From positions 68,684,949 to 68,748,948 of the forward strand of contig JAKSZU010000009.1 of NCBI GenBank assembly GCA_026018925.1: a stretch of DNA of 64,000 bases, given 5' to 3'. Within the stretch, counting starts at the first letter, position 1, and each line of letters starts with the position of its first letter. The notes under the pieces are model-generated. The model was given only the letters and a program-made list of their open reading frames with translations, was not told the origin of the DNA and did no database searches. The translations under genes and the position numbers were made by a program. Of this stretch, positions 47,936 to 61,092 are shown piece after piece. Origin of the DNA: Tupaia tana. Lineage: Eukaryota > Chordata > Mammalia > Scandentia > Tupaiidae.

Positions 47936-49469
47936 CACCAAGGAAACAATGTAGGGATTCTGCCAGTTACTTATTATCAGAATATTTTTTTCTGATTCTG
48001 CATTCCATAACTGGAGTAATAACCCTAGGATACCTTTAGGTGACCAGTCTCACTGTGCAATGAATCTGAGCTAAAATTCCATCACCTGATCACCATAAAC
48101 CCCTACTCTGGTGGACCATGATGATGCTTTCAGTCTTACTCAGTGTCAGTTTAGAACCAGTGTCCAGTAATCCTTGAAAGGATGCTTATTACAATTTCTC
48201 ATTCACTCTGTGCAGTGAGTATTCATCCTGATAAAAGGCCATAGGTCCCTTCAGGCAAGGCTCGCAGAAGTGATTAGTAATATAAATGTCTGACAAAATA
48301 CCAGGGTCCTTCCTCAAGGGTATGCAGATTCTCTTTCATTCAAGGACTCCTGAATCTGTAAACTGGCTCAAGTCTGGGAATTTGTTGAGGGGCCATGTCT
48401 CTCTTTTTATGGTTCAAGTTGGATTTTTGTTCACTTGACTTAGTGAACAAAATGTTCTCATTGTCTGCAAGCAGACTGCTCTGATTCCTGCTTTGACTTT
48501 GCTATTTATCACGGTAATCATAACCACTTGATCTTTAGTGATTGGCTGCTTCCACTTTGACCACTGCCATGCAGTGATCCAAAATGCACTTAAATTTCCC
48601 AGTTCATTGGCAGTAGTTGCCCCTGCAATTTCTGACCTAAAGAAAAGAGCCATTACAGAGATCTTCAGGGATGCTGGGGCTTTCTCAGAAATTCTCACAG
48701 TTGTGGTGAAAGGCATATTTTCCAGATCCTCCCTGGGTGTGTAAGCAGGGCTCAAATTAAAACTCCATTCTGACATTACTTTCTCCCTAAGTCTTTGAAT
48801 CCCTTCTTCTACCGTGTACCAAAACAGGTCTGCATTTCAATTTCCTTTAATGTAGGATGCCTTTTGGTCCATGTTACAGGGAATAAAAAATTAAGCTGTA
48901 GAGTCCTTTCTAACCCCTAAGCTGCTACATTAAATCCAGAATAGCTGTTCAGTGAGCCCTGAAAATTGTTCAGAAAAAGCCTATGTGTGATTTTTTTCAG
49001 GCCTGACCATAGGCAATTACAAAGGCTTTATCTGACAAGCCTTGCAGGGTAAATCTACCCTTTCCACACTCTCTTGGGGCACAGCCAACACAGCAGTCTT
49101 TGAAGGGAGTTGCAGTCAAGGTCTCAGGACTCTTGGGTGATAATACTCTTTCCATGGTTGTATTCCTAGCCCTGACATCTTCATTCCTAAGTCTCTTTAC
49201 ATGACTTCTTGGACAGAGGTCCCTTTTAAGGTACCTTCGTGTAGACCTCCGTATCAGAAAGAGGAGGGAAAAATTGGAAAGCATTTTTCCCCATGTGGAA
49301 TCAGTACCCAGTATTCTTCCATTCCTAGTTTTTCCCCTTTCCCTCCCCTCCACTTCTCATTTTTTTGGAGCTCCTCAGTAGTGAGATGACCCCCACATCT
49401 CTGCTGGTCCTCTTCATCCCTGTACTGCTCCGTATGAGAAAATGAAACAGGGGGCTCAGTGCTTGTTCT

Positions 49470-49509
<40 letters not shown>

Positions 49510-50500
49510 AGAGGTTTTCACTATAGGGCACGTGCACTCGCCAGACAGACAGAGAGAGACATAGAGGCAGAAAGTGAGAAATCACCCCCCAGGGGGGATG
49601 GTCATGCTGCAATCCCTTCTCCATTCTCCTCTCGGGATCTTGGGCACACACGCACATGCGCCCGGCGTGAGTTTTAAGCCACCGGGTCTGGGACGCGAAC
49701 CGCGGTCGACTACGTGGGAGTCCAGTGACATAGCCATTACGCTAACTGCTGGTTTCCAGTGCTTGTACTGGTTTTAAGCTCTTGCTTATACCATGACAAT
49801 AACTTGATTAAAATCTTAAACATTCATTTTTGGCTTGCTGTTTTAATCAGCTAGTTAAACACACGGAAACTCAATTGTCTCTACTCACTTAGCTAAACTC
49901 ATAATAAAGTGGCATCCCAAATAGGAGAGCCAGTTAAGCAAAATGCCATTCTGGAAGAGCTAAAGTCAAGAAACTCCATAGGGTATTTTGGGGAGACTCA
50001 AGGACAACCCACTCTACATTCTAAAGTGATGTTAGCAGATTGTCTGCAAGAGTCCAAGTGTTTTGTGGGACACTGAGCCAATGGGTCTTGGAAAATGCTA
50101 GGACAGCTCATGGGGATATTTTCTAGGCATGCTAATAGGTGTGGGGGAGTGATAACAGAAGCCATGAATCATTCTTAGAGGATACTACAGTTTGTCTATA
50201 TAATCTTAGATGTGAGGGGAACTTTGGTCTTTGTTTTTAATCCTTGACTCCCGTCTGAATTAACCCAGTGGGTCAGAGTAGGAATCCAACAGAAAGATTC
50301 AGAAATGGTTAGGGAAGTAGTTCTCTAGCCAACTAATACTAGTAGCTTTCCAACAATGAGACTAGGGATGGTCAGTGTCATTGATAAACACCTAGATGCA
50401 GCAAGTTGTTGGAACTAAGGAAAAAAAAATAATAATTTAAAAAAGTAGAGCCCTTTCATTTTGTTTTGTCCAGAAGGTCAGAAAGACCTTAAAGACTTGA
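47936..50500 (-). mobile_element. ERVL-type relic B, protease and gag side
   Basis: Antisense, decayed. It continues the interrupted relic. 47990-48250 fits a retroviral protease region and 48400-49460 a gag-like region, with short frames at 48414-48776 and 48997-49353. A SINE sits at 49471-49756. The segment 48975-49900 has a diverged second copy at 54450-55030. Confidence 0.55.
49471..49756 (-). mobile_element. tRNA-derived SINE, long form, long tail
   Basis: A T-run of about 39 nt (reverse A-tail), then a near-consensus SINE. The duplication cagtgcttgttctg / cagtgcttgtactg flanks it. Confidence 0.95.
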
Positions 50501-52048
50501 GTTAGATCCTCTCTGAAGGCAATCTTGCTAATGCCAATCTAGGAGAGCAGTACAGTATGGAGCAAATTACTTCAAACTCCCTTTTAAGAGTTGGTTGACA
50601 CGGACTGCTGCCAGGATTACAGAACATAAACAACAGCAGCAGCAACAGCCACAGATTTCTGGATATGCCTTCTCCAGGAAAGAGGAAGCTCCACCTAAGC
50701 TGGTCTGCCTTATGCAGCTTCTCCAGGAGTCTCAACCCAGAATGTTCATTCAAGCTGTCTGTTCTACCAGATTCATTACTCCTTCCCCAGTTCCAGAAAA
50801 CTTGTTAGCAAGTTTTGATGGGCTTCCTTAGTGAATTACAAGGATTCTATTCCCTTTGTTCTTTCCCATGGGCCTGAGGGTAGGTCAAGGCACCACCAGC
50901 TTTTGTACAGGCCTCTCTGTTTTCAAAAATGAACAAATAGGGGTTAGGCTAATGTATCACTGTCCTGAAGAGAGACTGCAAGATCTATACTAAAGTTAGA
51001 TATCCATGAAAAAAATATGTGAATAGAAGAAAATTACACTTCTTGAGCTTTTTACATACTGGCTTACAGGTAAGTGTAATGCCTGCAATTACACTTATCT
51101 GTAATTACAATCCTGGCACCAAGATAAGGAAAAAAAATGTTCTCTGATTTTGGGTCTGAGGCCACTACCTAGGACCTTTTCCAAAGCTCCACTATGGGTA
51201 AGTCTTTTCAGTTCCCTATAAGCCTCTATTATTGTGACCCTCATTATACAATCTATGACGAGTATTGATGTATTGTCTATGTACACTTTTGTTATTCTGT
51301 GACCCCAGATCTTCATGGGAATTGCTATGGTCAGAGCCATTATAGGAGGGCATATGGAAGACTGTAAACCTACCTGACTCATGGGCTATAGCTATTAGAT
51401 TGGCCATTTGACAAGACCACTTGAAAGCCTTCTGTGGGGATGAGACATCTGGATAGAAATAAGTTCTATCTCTAGTAAGTTATTTGTCACCCATATTGAT
51501 GCTCATCAAAGAGGTTCCTATTTTGACAAGGGGTTCATAACCAAGAAGCAGATTGTGTTTGACAACTAAACATGGAGTCTAAATTCCATTCCACAGCAAA
51601 CAGATGTGCAACTAACCAGCTTCTGAATCCATTAAAGTATGGCCCATAGAAATTCAGACACCATCCTAAACTGAGTCTACACATATGGATTGCCATTATT
51701 TTCAGAACTTACCAACGAACACGAAAAGCTATCCTACCTGTCAGACCCTCACCAAGGCTAAAAGCATTGCTCAGTGATAGATTCCCAATTCCCTGAGATA
51801 GAATGTTCCTTGCAGATAGTTCACATTGGGCCTTCATTCCATTCAAAGTGATTGGCTGCATCCTCACTACAGCTGATACTTTCTTTAAGTTTGGCCTAAC
51901 CATTCCCATGCATTCCACTGATTCAAGTCACACAATTCAGGCCCTAAAAGATTATATTTCTTTTCTGTTTGGGTTTCCTTAGCACATTTTTTTCTGTTAA
52001 CAGCCCTGGATTTGTGATGCAAGCTACATACTAGTGGGCCTAATCGTA
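50501..52048 (-). other. Unresolved, possibly retroviral-like relic
   Basis: The minus strand has several open stretches of 60-95 codons (51095-51382, 51216-51407, 51709-51918) in one region, unlike the AT-rich desert elsewhere. This hints at decayed coding sequence upstream of relic B. I cannot name a family. Confidence 0.3.
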
Positions 52049-52065
52049 TGACATACATGAATTCT

Positions 52066-52168
52066 ATTTTTTTTTTAAAGATTAGAATATTTTTTAAAGC
52101 ATTATTTTATTTAACTTTATTTATTTATTTATTTAAATCTAACCAGAGTGAGACAGAGTGAGAGAGAT

Positions 52169-52200
<32 letters not shown>

Positions 52201-52293
52201 AAGTGAGAAAGCAAGCTGCCAGGTCCGGGGCTTGAAACCATGGTCGGCCATGTGGGAGTCCAGCATCCTCAACCACCACGCCATTTGCCATCT
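52066..52293 (-). mobile_element. tRNA-derived SINE, short form
   Basis: Reverse orientation with a GA-rich block and TAAA tail. Imperfect duplication tgacatacatgaattct / tgacatacaatggattct. Confidence 0.85.
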
Positions 52294-52312
52294 CTGACAT
52301 ACAATGGATTCT

Positions 52313-53510
52313 GTAGTTCCACATCATCCCCCGAGCAGCAAGGGTGTTTGAACATTTTAATGGACAATTGTAAAAAGTAAGCATCTGATGGGATGTAGAA
52401 AAAATAGCACCAGCCTGGATTATACAACTCAAATAAGTAACCTGGATTTTCAATGTAGTAATTCCCCACAAGGCCACATCTTATTTGCACTATATGTTTT
52501 ACCAGACTGTCTGCTGTCTTTGTTCAATTTTATACTCTTCTCTTATAGTTAATGACAACTTGTTCTCCATGAAAGATTTTGCAAGGAATTTCTACCCTCT
52601 TTGATCCTTTTCTAAAGACTCAAGTAAATAATAGATTTAATGAAAATTACACAGCAAGAGTAGAGAGGTTACATAAACTCATTGTAATATCCCTCAAAAA
52701 TTCAGGATTTTGTTCTAACTAATTCTTGAACATGGGCTATTTTCCTGGTTAAGTTATATAAAAACTATTTTTCTGTAAAAATGTTCTTTTTAATGCAATT
52801 TTTATAACAAAATGTCTAGATAAATGTAAGGGATAATTTGAAAGGTAAAAATTCTAATTGCTGTATAGGACACACTGATAACAACAAAATAAAACCCCAA
52901 CACCTGGGGAGGAGCAGATGAGGTAAGAAGACATTAATAATCTTTGTTTCATAACTAATCCTGATGGCTTTTCTTCCTTCAAAAATAAAAACAAACAAGC
53001 AAACAAAAATAACTCCTCATGCTGCCTCTCCAAGCTGCTCTGAGTGCTTAAGATGCAGAGTGGTGAGCCTAGGGTCACACCAGATAGTGCTATGAGATAG
53101 CAAAGGATGGCTTTGGCTCCTATATTTTCTATGCAAAACCTCTCCACATGTCGCTTACATTCGTGAGGGCAGTAGGCTGATGTCGTGGGCAAATAAAACT
53201 GTCTAAAATTATCTCAGGCTCTGAAACCAAGAAAGAACTGAACTATTGGGGCTGAACTGGGAACCCCAGGGAAGGAAACCATTTTTGGATCCCTGGGAAC
53301 CCCAGGGAAGGAAACCATTTTTGGATCCCTGTTAACTGCCTGACTAGTAGTACATGTCCAACTTGGAGTCACCTAACATTGTAAACTCATTGTTTCCAGG
53401 GGAAAACATATACTCTTGAGGTTCATAGGTATGTACCCTGACTACCGTGATAGTGCCTCAGTCCTGGGAAACATTCAAATGAGTTTCAACTTATTGGTCA
53501 AAAGTGCACT
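52313..53510. other. No gene recognised
   Basis: Contains one exact 36-bp tandem duplication (53258-53329). The rest is plain. Confidence 0.5.
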
Positions 53511-53514
53511 GTGA

Positions 53515-54135
53515 TGCTTATATCTACCCAAAGGACAGGAGAGCACTCAGTCGGTAAAAGCGCTTGCACAGCTATTTTCATTGCAGCATTATTCAAGATT
53601 GCTAAGACATGGAACCAACCCAAATGTCCACAGACAGATGAATGTATTGAAAAATTATGGCACATATATGACATGGAATACTCTTCAGCCATAAAAAAGG
53701 CCCTGAAATTTAATAGAAAGTGGACGAATATGGAAGATATGTTGCTGAGTGAAGCAAGTCAGTCTATGAAAGGGAGACACTGTATGTCTCCACTTAACAT
53801 ATACCGACTGTCTGCACACTATAGTACAGACTGAAAGACTGGAGAACATAAAAGTATTAAAAATTGTAATGGACACTAGAGACAAAGTGGAAAGAGAGTG
53901 TGGGAGGGGAAGAGTGGAGGAAAGGAAATTTAGGGGGGAAATGGAGAGATAAGACACTTGTGGGACACAGATAAGGTTTATTATCTGTTGACGAGGATGT
54001 ATATAGTAGTCTCAACGGGGCTGGCCTGAGCTGCGAATCATGCTGGGTAAAGTCTCTTCACAATCTAAATGGTGTATAGCGATTTAATGTGTGAATAATA
54101 ACAAATAAATAAATAAATAAAGTTATATAAAAAAA
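53515..54135 (+). mobile_element. 5'-truncated L1 (ORF2 end and 3' UTR)
   Basis: The translation at 53511-53834 matches the L1 ORF2 C-terminus ('ALFKIAKTWNQPKCPQTDE', 'HIYDMEYSSAIKK'). The 3' UTR carries 'ctgttgacgaggatgtatat', and a (TAAA)n tail follows. Confidence 0.9.
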
Positions 54136-54439
54136 GAAATAAAGTATGGCAAAATGGTTAAAAAAAAAAGGCTCACACAAAAACTTAAAGGAGAAGCATC
54201 TTAGCTCTCTAAAGTTGACCCTGATGAACTCTGAGACATCTTTTTCTGGCTTAGTAACCACTGGGACTTATGGTTATGTTCAATATTGCAAGCTAGCCTG
54301 ATTGTCCTGCTTTGGTTGGTCTCTCTCAATTATTTAGTTATTGTTGCAGCTCCTTAAAGTCTGACCTATTCAGGTCCATGATGAAGTAGACTATGTTTCT
54401 TTTTTAGGTAGTGAAAAATCAAGAGGTGAAATAGAAGAG

Positions 54440-55030
54440 TCCAGTTTCTGGTTGAAAACCTTTGTGTGTGATTTTTCAGGCCTGACTACAGGCAATTATA
54501 AAGGCTGTACCTGACAAAGCATCACAGGAGAAAGCTGCTCTTCCAACAGCAAACTTGGGGCCCAGTCAGTGTGTGGCAGTCTTGGAAGAAAGTTACAATA
54601 AAGATCTCAAGCCCCTTAGCTGATCATGCTCTTGTCATAATTGCTTTCCCAGTCCTGACACTTTTATTCCTAGGTCTCTTTATGTGAGTCCTTGAGAAAA
54701 GGTTCTCTTCAGATCTGTGAAGACATCCTTTATGGAGAGAGGGAGAAATCTTGAAGATTGCTTTTTCTCATTCTCATTCAGTACTCGGTACTTTTCTACT
54801 CCTAGCCTCTTCTCTTAACCCTCCATCGAGACCCAGAATTTAAAACGTGTCAGAAGTTTTTGCTCATTGATTTACCAATGTAGTTTCACAAGAGACATAG
54901 GGAGAGGGGAAATTGGTGTTTCCTTCCGCTTTAGACTTCTGCTTATGTCATCAAAGTGCTCAAAGGCTTAAATCTATCATTTTCGGTTTGTTGCTTTAAT
55001 CAGCTACTCATTCTCAAAGCTCAACCTTTC
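54440..55030 (-). repeat. Second copy of the ERVL-relic gag-like segment
   Basis: Aligns in order with 48975-49900: 'tgtgtgatttttcaggcctgac', 'aggcaattataaaggct', 'cctgacacttttattcctaggtctctttatgtga' and 'ttgctttaatcagct'. It is diverged and unlinked to pol here. Confidence 0.65.
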
Positions 55031-55691
55031 TTTCTCTACAGTTCAGCTGAGCTGTTGATAGGTCCATATCAATGTAATAATCCCATTCCAATGTTAGATC
55101 CCTTCCACCATTATCCCACACCTTTCATATTCATTCCTGCATATATCTTTCCGATTTCTGTTTGTATAAATTTTAAAAATCATGTATACTTCTTTTGGAG
55201 TATAAAATATTTCCTCATATTTAGGGTCCTAATGGGACTTGAGTTTAACTATAGATCTATTAATAAAGATGGATGGTTAGCATGGGTCCTGAAGAGAGTC
55301 AGTAGTGTTCTGTAAAGCAAATACCTCGGAAAAGACCATTACAGTTTCCTCAAGCAAAGCAGGGTTATGCTGCGTCCAGTGCAGCCAGAGTGTAGAGCCT
55401 ATGGAAACGACGATTTGAGTGGTTGACATGTAAATATTTTCTCAAAAATTTTTAAAACCATACTGTTTCTGCTGTTATAGAGTCACAAACAAAATTATAC
55501 AAAATTATAAGAAATATTTTGAATATTATCTTTAAAATTCAATATTTTGAAATTTTGAAAGTTGTTTATTAACTGTCAAGACCTATGGAGTATGAGCAAA
55601 AAAATTATTTTGATATGTAAAGTAAATGTTTGTGGAAAAATGTAACAATAAATTAATTAATTAATTTTAAAAAAGATAAAACACATAAGAC
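55031..55691. other. No gene or clear repeat
   Basis: AT-rich. Ends in an A/T-rich run. Confidence 0.45.
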
Positions 55692-55704
55692 AAGCATTGA
55701 TCTT

Positions 55705-56140
55705 TTTTTTATTATCATCATAATCTTCTTTATATTACATTGGGTTACATATAATTTTACAGTGTATTACATTACTTTTTCAAAAGGGAATGCCATGCAT
55801 GTCAGTCAATACAGAGACATTAATCTCCCCACTTCATCATCCAATATCTTTTCTATGTTTTTTCCAATCATTATTATTCTTATTCTAATTATTTTTTAAA
55901 ACAGTCAATCACTATTTCTCATTTTGCTTGTAAAAAGACTTTACCCATCATGAAATACTTCTCAGACCAATCCAGTTGAGAATACTATATAAGTCATCAC
56001 CAACAGGTAATAAGCCATATCTGTTTCTCATTAACGTCTTACCTCTCTATTGTTCTCTTGCTATCTTTCTCTATCCTCTTCTCCTCACCCCCACCCCATT
56101 CCACACTGTACTATTCTCATTAAGTACCTTCACTGCTTTT
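55705..56140 (-). mobile_element. Very short 5'-truncated L1 (3' UTR only)
   Basis: 436 bp of L1 3' UTR in reverse with a terminal T-run. The perfect duplication agcattgatctt (55693-55704 and 56141-56152) flanks it. Its reverse complement matches 9920-10300 of composite 1. Confidence 0.95.
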
Positions 56141-56275
56141 AGCATTGATCTTTAATGGGAGGCCAGGGGGGCTCACAATCTCAGAGGAGTGTGACCCAAA
56201 CTGGTTGATTCTTCATATATATTTATTGAGAGAGAAGGCGCCAGAGGGACAGGTAAGCATTGCCTAAAGTCTTTT

Positions 56276-56565
56276 GTTTTGTTTTGTTTTTATGGGTTTT
56301 TTTTAGAGAGATTATTTTTGCTATAGTGAGTGTACACTCACTGGAGAGGCAGAAAGAGACAAATGAACAGAAAGCAAGAAATCACTACCCCCTCCCAGAC
56401 ATGGCCACGAGGCAATCCCTTTTCCTCCATTCTCCTCTGGAGATTTGGGGCATGCACGCACACACACCCAGTGTTGAATTTTAAGCCACTAGGTCAGGGA
56501 TTCAAACTCCAGTCAACTCTGTGGGAGTCCAGCAATGTAACCATTATACCATCTGCTGGTCCCCT
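56276..56565 (-). mobile_element. tRNA-derived SINE, older long form
   Basis: Diverged reverse copy. Flanks 'gcctaaagtctttt' and 'tgctaaagttttt' resemble a duplication. Confidence 0.85.
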
Positions 56566-56598
56566 GCTAAAGTTTTTGAATCTGTTAAGATAACAATA

Positions 56599-56852
56599 GG
56601 GTACCAGCAAATGGCATAATGGTTGTTGCTGGACCCCCGTAGTCGACTACGGTTTGAGTCCTGGGCACATTTGGCTTAAAACTCACACTGGGCACGTGTG
56701 CATGTGTACCCAAGATCCCAAGAGGAGAATGGAGGAGAAAGGATTGTGGCGCAGCCATCTTCCCTGGGGTTATTTTCCGCTTTCTGTCTCTCTGTCTCTG
56801 TGTCTCTCCGGAGGGCACATGTGCTTTATAGTTAAAATCTCTATTAAAAAAA
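56599..56852 (+). mobile_element. tRNA-derived SINE, older long form
   Basis: Has the gtaccagcaaatggcataatgg head, B box 'ggtttgagtcc' and an A-tail. Flanked by aagataacaatag / aagatagcattag. Confidence 0.85.
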
Positions 56853-56865
56853 AAAGATAGCATTA

Positions 56866-57800
56866 GGAATGTAAGACATGTTTAGGGAACATGTTGAGCT
56901 CTTGATCTGTTCCTGTTTCCAGGACAGAGCATCTCACTCTGGTTTGCACATATTAACCATTTCAAGGTCCGACTGTTCTGCAACAGGATTATTCTCCTTG
57001 AATGGGAGCAGACAGGCTACTTTTCATAGCAAAGAAAACTGATCAGAATTTAGGGGCTCACTACTCCCAGCTTCATGAAGGTCACAATGCCCTTCTTCCC
57101 CAAGGCCAAATTCTAGCTTTCGGGATGCTGTTCTTTCCCAATCAATGAATGCCCTCACATTAACAGTAAAACACTGTGAGTTTAGGAATGTGATTTGCAT
57201 TTTAACTGAGTGACTAGTGAAATCTTTGGATTTCAGCAATATCAGTTCTGCAGCAACAGGAAATAAGGATCTCTTTCAGGCCAAACATAGATGGTTTCAG
57301 GTCATTCATGCGGTTCTTGAACTGAAGATTCATATCCCTAACTCACCTTTTTCTTTCCTCACTTTATCCAGCTTAATTAGGAGCAAACAACCACTCATTA
57401 CACTTGTCAGTTTGTCAAAAATGTTCAAAAGTATAATACACTTGGTCATCCAGATTCTATAAATGCTTAATTAGGCATATATAATGGTGATATTTGGCAC
57501 ATATCCCTTGTCATATGATGACATGAACTATTAGTACTCTCTTTACTTTTAGAAAAGGAGCTATTTAGTACTTTTAAATATCATTAGATTAGAGGTAGAG
57601 ATGGTGGCAAAATGGTAAAATACAACGCTCTGTGAAGTCAACCCACATTGGAAGGTTACTAGTTGAGATCCAAAGATCTCTCTTAAAATGTCTGCGATGC
57701 ATGTGCCCATGATCTAGACTGGCTAAAGCTAAGGATTGATCCCATTATCAAGACTCTGTTGGGGGCAATGTGCTTCTCTTTCACTCATAGAATAAATAAA
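56866..57800. other. No gene recognised
   Basis: 57580-57800 may be a very old SINE-like repeat. The rest is plain sequence. Confidence 0.4.
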
Positions 57801-57805
57801 AATAA

Positions 57806-57842
57806 AGTATATGCGTGTGTGTGTGTGTGTGTGTTTGTGTGT

Positions 57843-57885
<43 letters not shown>
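57806..57885. repeat. (GT)n...(GA)n microsatellite
   Basis: GT run, short interruption, then a GA run. Confidence 0.95.
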
Positions 57886-57888
<3 letters not shown>

Positions 57889-58015
57889 AGTTAGATTTAG
57901 ACTTAAAACCAATGATATATAATTGATTACAGGACCACTTTAAGAATTCTAGAACCATTATAGAAAATTCATCCTTAAGATTCTGTCCCTATAGAGCCAT
58001 TTTCAGTATGAAAAT

Positions 58016-58390
58016 TTGTATTATACAAGGTATTCCAAAGAAATAGAACTGGAATACGTGTGTGTGTATAAATCTAATGGGAGGTATTCATGTGTGTGCT
58101 CACATAGGGAGAGAGAGAGAGAGAGAGGGGAAAAAACAGAGAGAAAGAGAGAGTTTGATTTTAAGGAATTGGCTCATGTGATTTTGGAGGCTGACAAGTT
58201 CAAAACTGTAGAGTAGACTGGCCACGTAGAGACCCAGTGACGAGTTGATGTTGCAACATGTGTCCAAAGACAAACTTCAGGCATAATTCGCACTTCCTTT
58301 GGAAATGTCACTATTTTTAATCTTAACAACCTCGACTGACTACTAAGACCAACTCACATTTTGAAAGGTAATCTATTTATATTCAAATTC
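58016..58390 (+). repeat. Old interspersed repeat, class unresolved
   Basis: 'ttttaaggaattggctcatgtgattttggaggctgacaagt' and 'gagacccagtgacgagttgatgttgcaa' recall a common mammalian repeat with a GA microsatellite at its start. I am not sure of the family. Confidence 0.4.
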
Positions 58391-59616
58391 TGTTTTTCTT
58401 TTTTTAATTTCATGTTCTTTTATACATTAAATCATGTTATTTAGCTTATAAAGTGAATATCCCAACATGTGTACATTTCTCCCTAGTCCAATTGAGAATA
58501 CTATAAAATTATCTTCAACAGATAATACCCCATTTCTTTATTCCATTAATGCTTTGCTTCTCTATTTTTCTTCTAAATGTCCTTCCTCAGACTCTACTCT
58601 TTCACACACACTATTTCTGGTATTCACATCCATTTAATGTGTTTCTATATCCTTTAGTCAATAAGTTTCAATGATAGAGTGAGGACACTCGCTACATATT
58701 AAGGGGGGACATACAATGTCTGTCCTTCATAGCCTGGCTTGCTTCACTCGACATTAAATGTCAAAGGCCAGGGTCTTGTTATTTTTTTATTTTTTTAAAT
58801 TTTTTTTTTATGGCTCAATAGTATTCCATAGAGTATATGTGCCACAGTTTTTCAGTTCATTCATCTGTTTGTGGGCATGTGGGTTGGTTCCATGTCTTAG
58901 CAATTGTGAATAATGCCACAATAAATATCGATGTGGAAGCACTTTTCCAATTAAGAATTCTTCTGTCCTTCGAGTAGATACCCAGGAGTGGGATTGCTGG
59001 ATCATACGGTAGTTCTATTTGTAGATATTTGAGGAAACTCCAAATTGTTCTCGATAGTGGCTGGATCGATTTACATTCCCACCAGCAGTGTAAGACAGTT
59101 CTACTTTTACCACACACCTGCCAGCACTTATCACTTTTTTTTTTTTAAATCTTAATCATTCTAACTGGGGTTAGGTGGTATCTCATTGTGGTTTTGATCT
59201 GCATTTCCTTTACAGTGAGGGAATGTTGTGCATATTTTCATATGTCATTTGGCTATTCAAATATCATCCTTAGAGAATGTTTTTTTTTTTTTTTTTTTTT
59301 TTTTTTTTCCAGTCATTCTCCCATCTTTTAATAGGGTTGAACATCTTTGTTTGGAAAAGCTACTTGAGTTCCTTGTGTATTCTGGTTATCAACCCCTTCT
59401 CTGGAGCAGTTTACACAAATCTTTTCCCATTCTCATGGCTGTGGATTCACACTAATTACTATTTACTTTTGCCATGCAGAATCTTCTTAGTCTGATGTAA
59501 TCCCACTTGTCTATTTTGGGGATTATCAACTGTGCTTTGGGGGTCTTATTTAGGAAGTCTGTGCTTATCCCAATATCTCCCAAGTTTTCCCAGTGTTTTC
59601 CAGGCACAGTTTTTTT

Positions 59617-59980
59617 CTTTGTCTTTTTCTTTCCTTTTCTTTTCTTTTCTTTTCTTTTCTTTTCTTTTCTTTTCTTTTCTTTTCTTTTCTTTCTTTCTTC
59701 CTTTCTTCCTTTCTCTCTTTCTTTTTTTGTTTGAGAGGATTTTGCTATAGGGCACGTGGCCTTGCCAGAAAGACAGAGAGAGACAGAGAAACAGAAAGTG
59801 AGAAATCACCCCCCCAGGGGGGATGGCCATGCCGCAATTCCTTCTCCTCCATTTTCCCCTTGGGATCTTTGGCACACACGCACACCTGCCCGGTGTGAGT
59901 TTAAGCACAGGGACCAGGACTTGAACCGCAGTCGACTACATGGGAGTCCAACGACATAGCCATTGCACCAACTGTGGGTC
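59617..59980 (-). mobile_element. SINE with tail expanded into (TTTTC)n
   Basis: The SINE head and body lie at 59735-59980. The tail side is (TTTTC)n at about 59630-59700 with CTTT variants. Flanks ccaggcacagtttt and ccaggagcagtttt enclose both. Confidence 0.9.
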
Positions 59981-60261
59981 CCAGGAGCAGTTTTATAGTT
60001 TGAGGTCTTAGGTTTAGATCTTTGATCCACCTTGAGTTGATTTTTGTCAATGGTGAGAAGTAGGAGTTCAGATTTTTCTCTCTGCAGGTGGAAATCCAGT
60101 TTTTTCTAGCACCATTTGCTGAAGAGGTTTTCCTTTTCTCACTGGATTGACTGGTACCCCTTGTCAAAAAATCAGTTGATTGTATGCTTGGGAGTTTATT
60201 TCTGGGGACTCTATTCTGTCCCATTGGCCCACGTGTATGTTTCTGTGCCAATACCATGCTG

Positions 60262-60546
60262 GTTTTTTTTTTGTTTATTTTTTTTTGGGGGGGAGAGGTT
60301 TTTTCGCTATAGGGCGCGTGCGCTCGCCAGACAGACAGAGAGAGACATAGAGACAGAAAGCGAGAAATCACCCCCCAGGGGGGATGGTCACGCCGCAATC
60401 CCTTCTCCTCCATTCTCCTCTTGGGATCTTGGGCACGCACGCACACGCGCCCGGCGTGAGTTGTAAGCCACCGGGTCCGAGACGCGAACCGCGGTCGACC
60501 ACGTGGGAGTCCAGCGACATAGCCATTACGCTAACTGCTGGTTCCC
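60262..60546 (-). mobile_element. tRNA-derived SINE, long form (near-consensus)
   Basis: CpG-rich, well-preserved copy in L1 C. The duplication accatgctg (60253-60261 and 60547-60555) flanks it. Confidence 0.95.
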
Positions 60547-60992
60547 ACCATGCTGTTTTGATTACCACAGCTTTGTAGTATATTTTTGGGTCTGGGAGGG
60601 AGATGCTGCCCATTTCCCTCTTCTTGTGTAGGATTGCTTTGGCAATCCGAGGTCTTTTATGATTCCAGACAAATTTTATGATTGTCTTCTAGATCTGTGA
60701 AGAATGTATCTGGTACTTTGATTGGGATTGCATTATATGTGTAGGTTAATTTTGGTAGAATTACCATTTTAATTATATTAATTCTTCCAATCCAGGAACA
60801 TGGGACGTCCTTCCACTTTTTTGTGTCATTTTCAATTTCTTTTTTTAGCTTCTCGTAGTTTTCCTTGTGGAGGTCTTTAACTTCTTTGGTTAGATTTATT
60901 CCTAGGTATCTTATACATTTGGTGCCTTTGGTAAATGTAATTATTTTTTTCAGTTCTATCTCAATCTGCCTGCTGTTTGTATATAGAAATGC

Positions 60993-61092
60993 NNNNNNNN
61001 NNNNNNNNNNNNNNNNNNNNNNNNNNNNNNNNNNNNNNNNNNNNNNNNNNNNNNNNNNNNNNNNNNNNNNNNNNNNNNNNNNNNNNNNNNNN
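60993..61092. other. Assembly gap (100 N)
   Basis: Exactly 100 N, a usual placeholder size for a gap of unknown length. L1 C lies on the left and the 3' half of a plus-strand SINE on the right. Confidence 0.99.

Larger units (their letters stand above)
58395..60992 (-). mobile_element. L1 C, antisense, running into the gap
   Basis: Minus-strand 3' UTR (58400-58740), ORF2 C-terminus (58857-59117: 'GKSRTVLHCWWECKSIQPL', 'KTWNQPTCPQTDE') and ORF2 upstream to '[14 protein letters not shown]' (60657-60992 frame). SINEs at 59617-59980 and 60262-60546 interrupt it. Stops present. The 5' end is lost in the gap. Confidence 0.9.
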
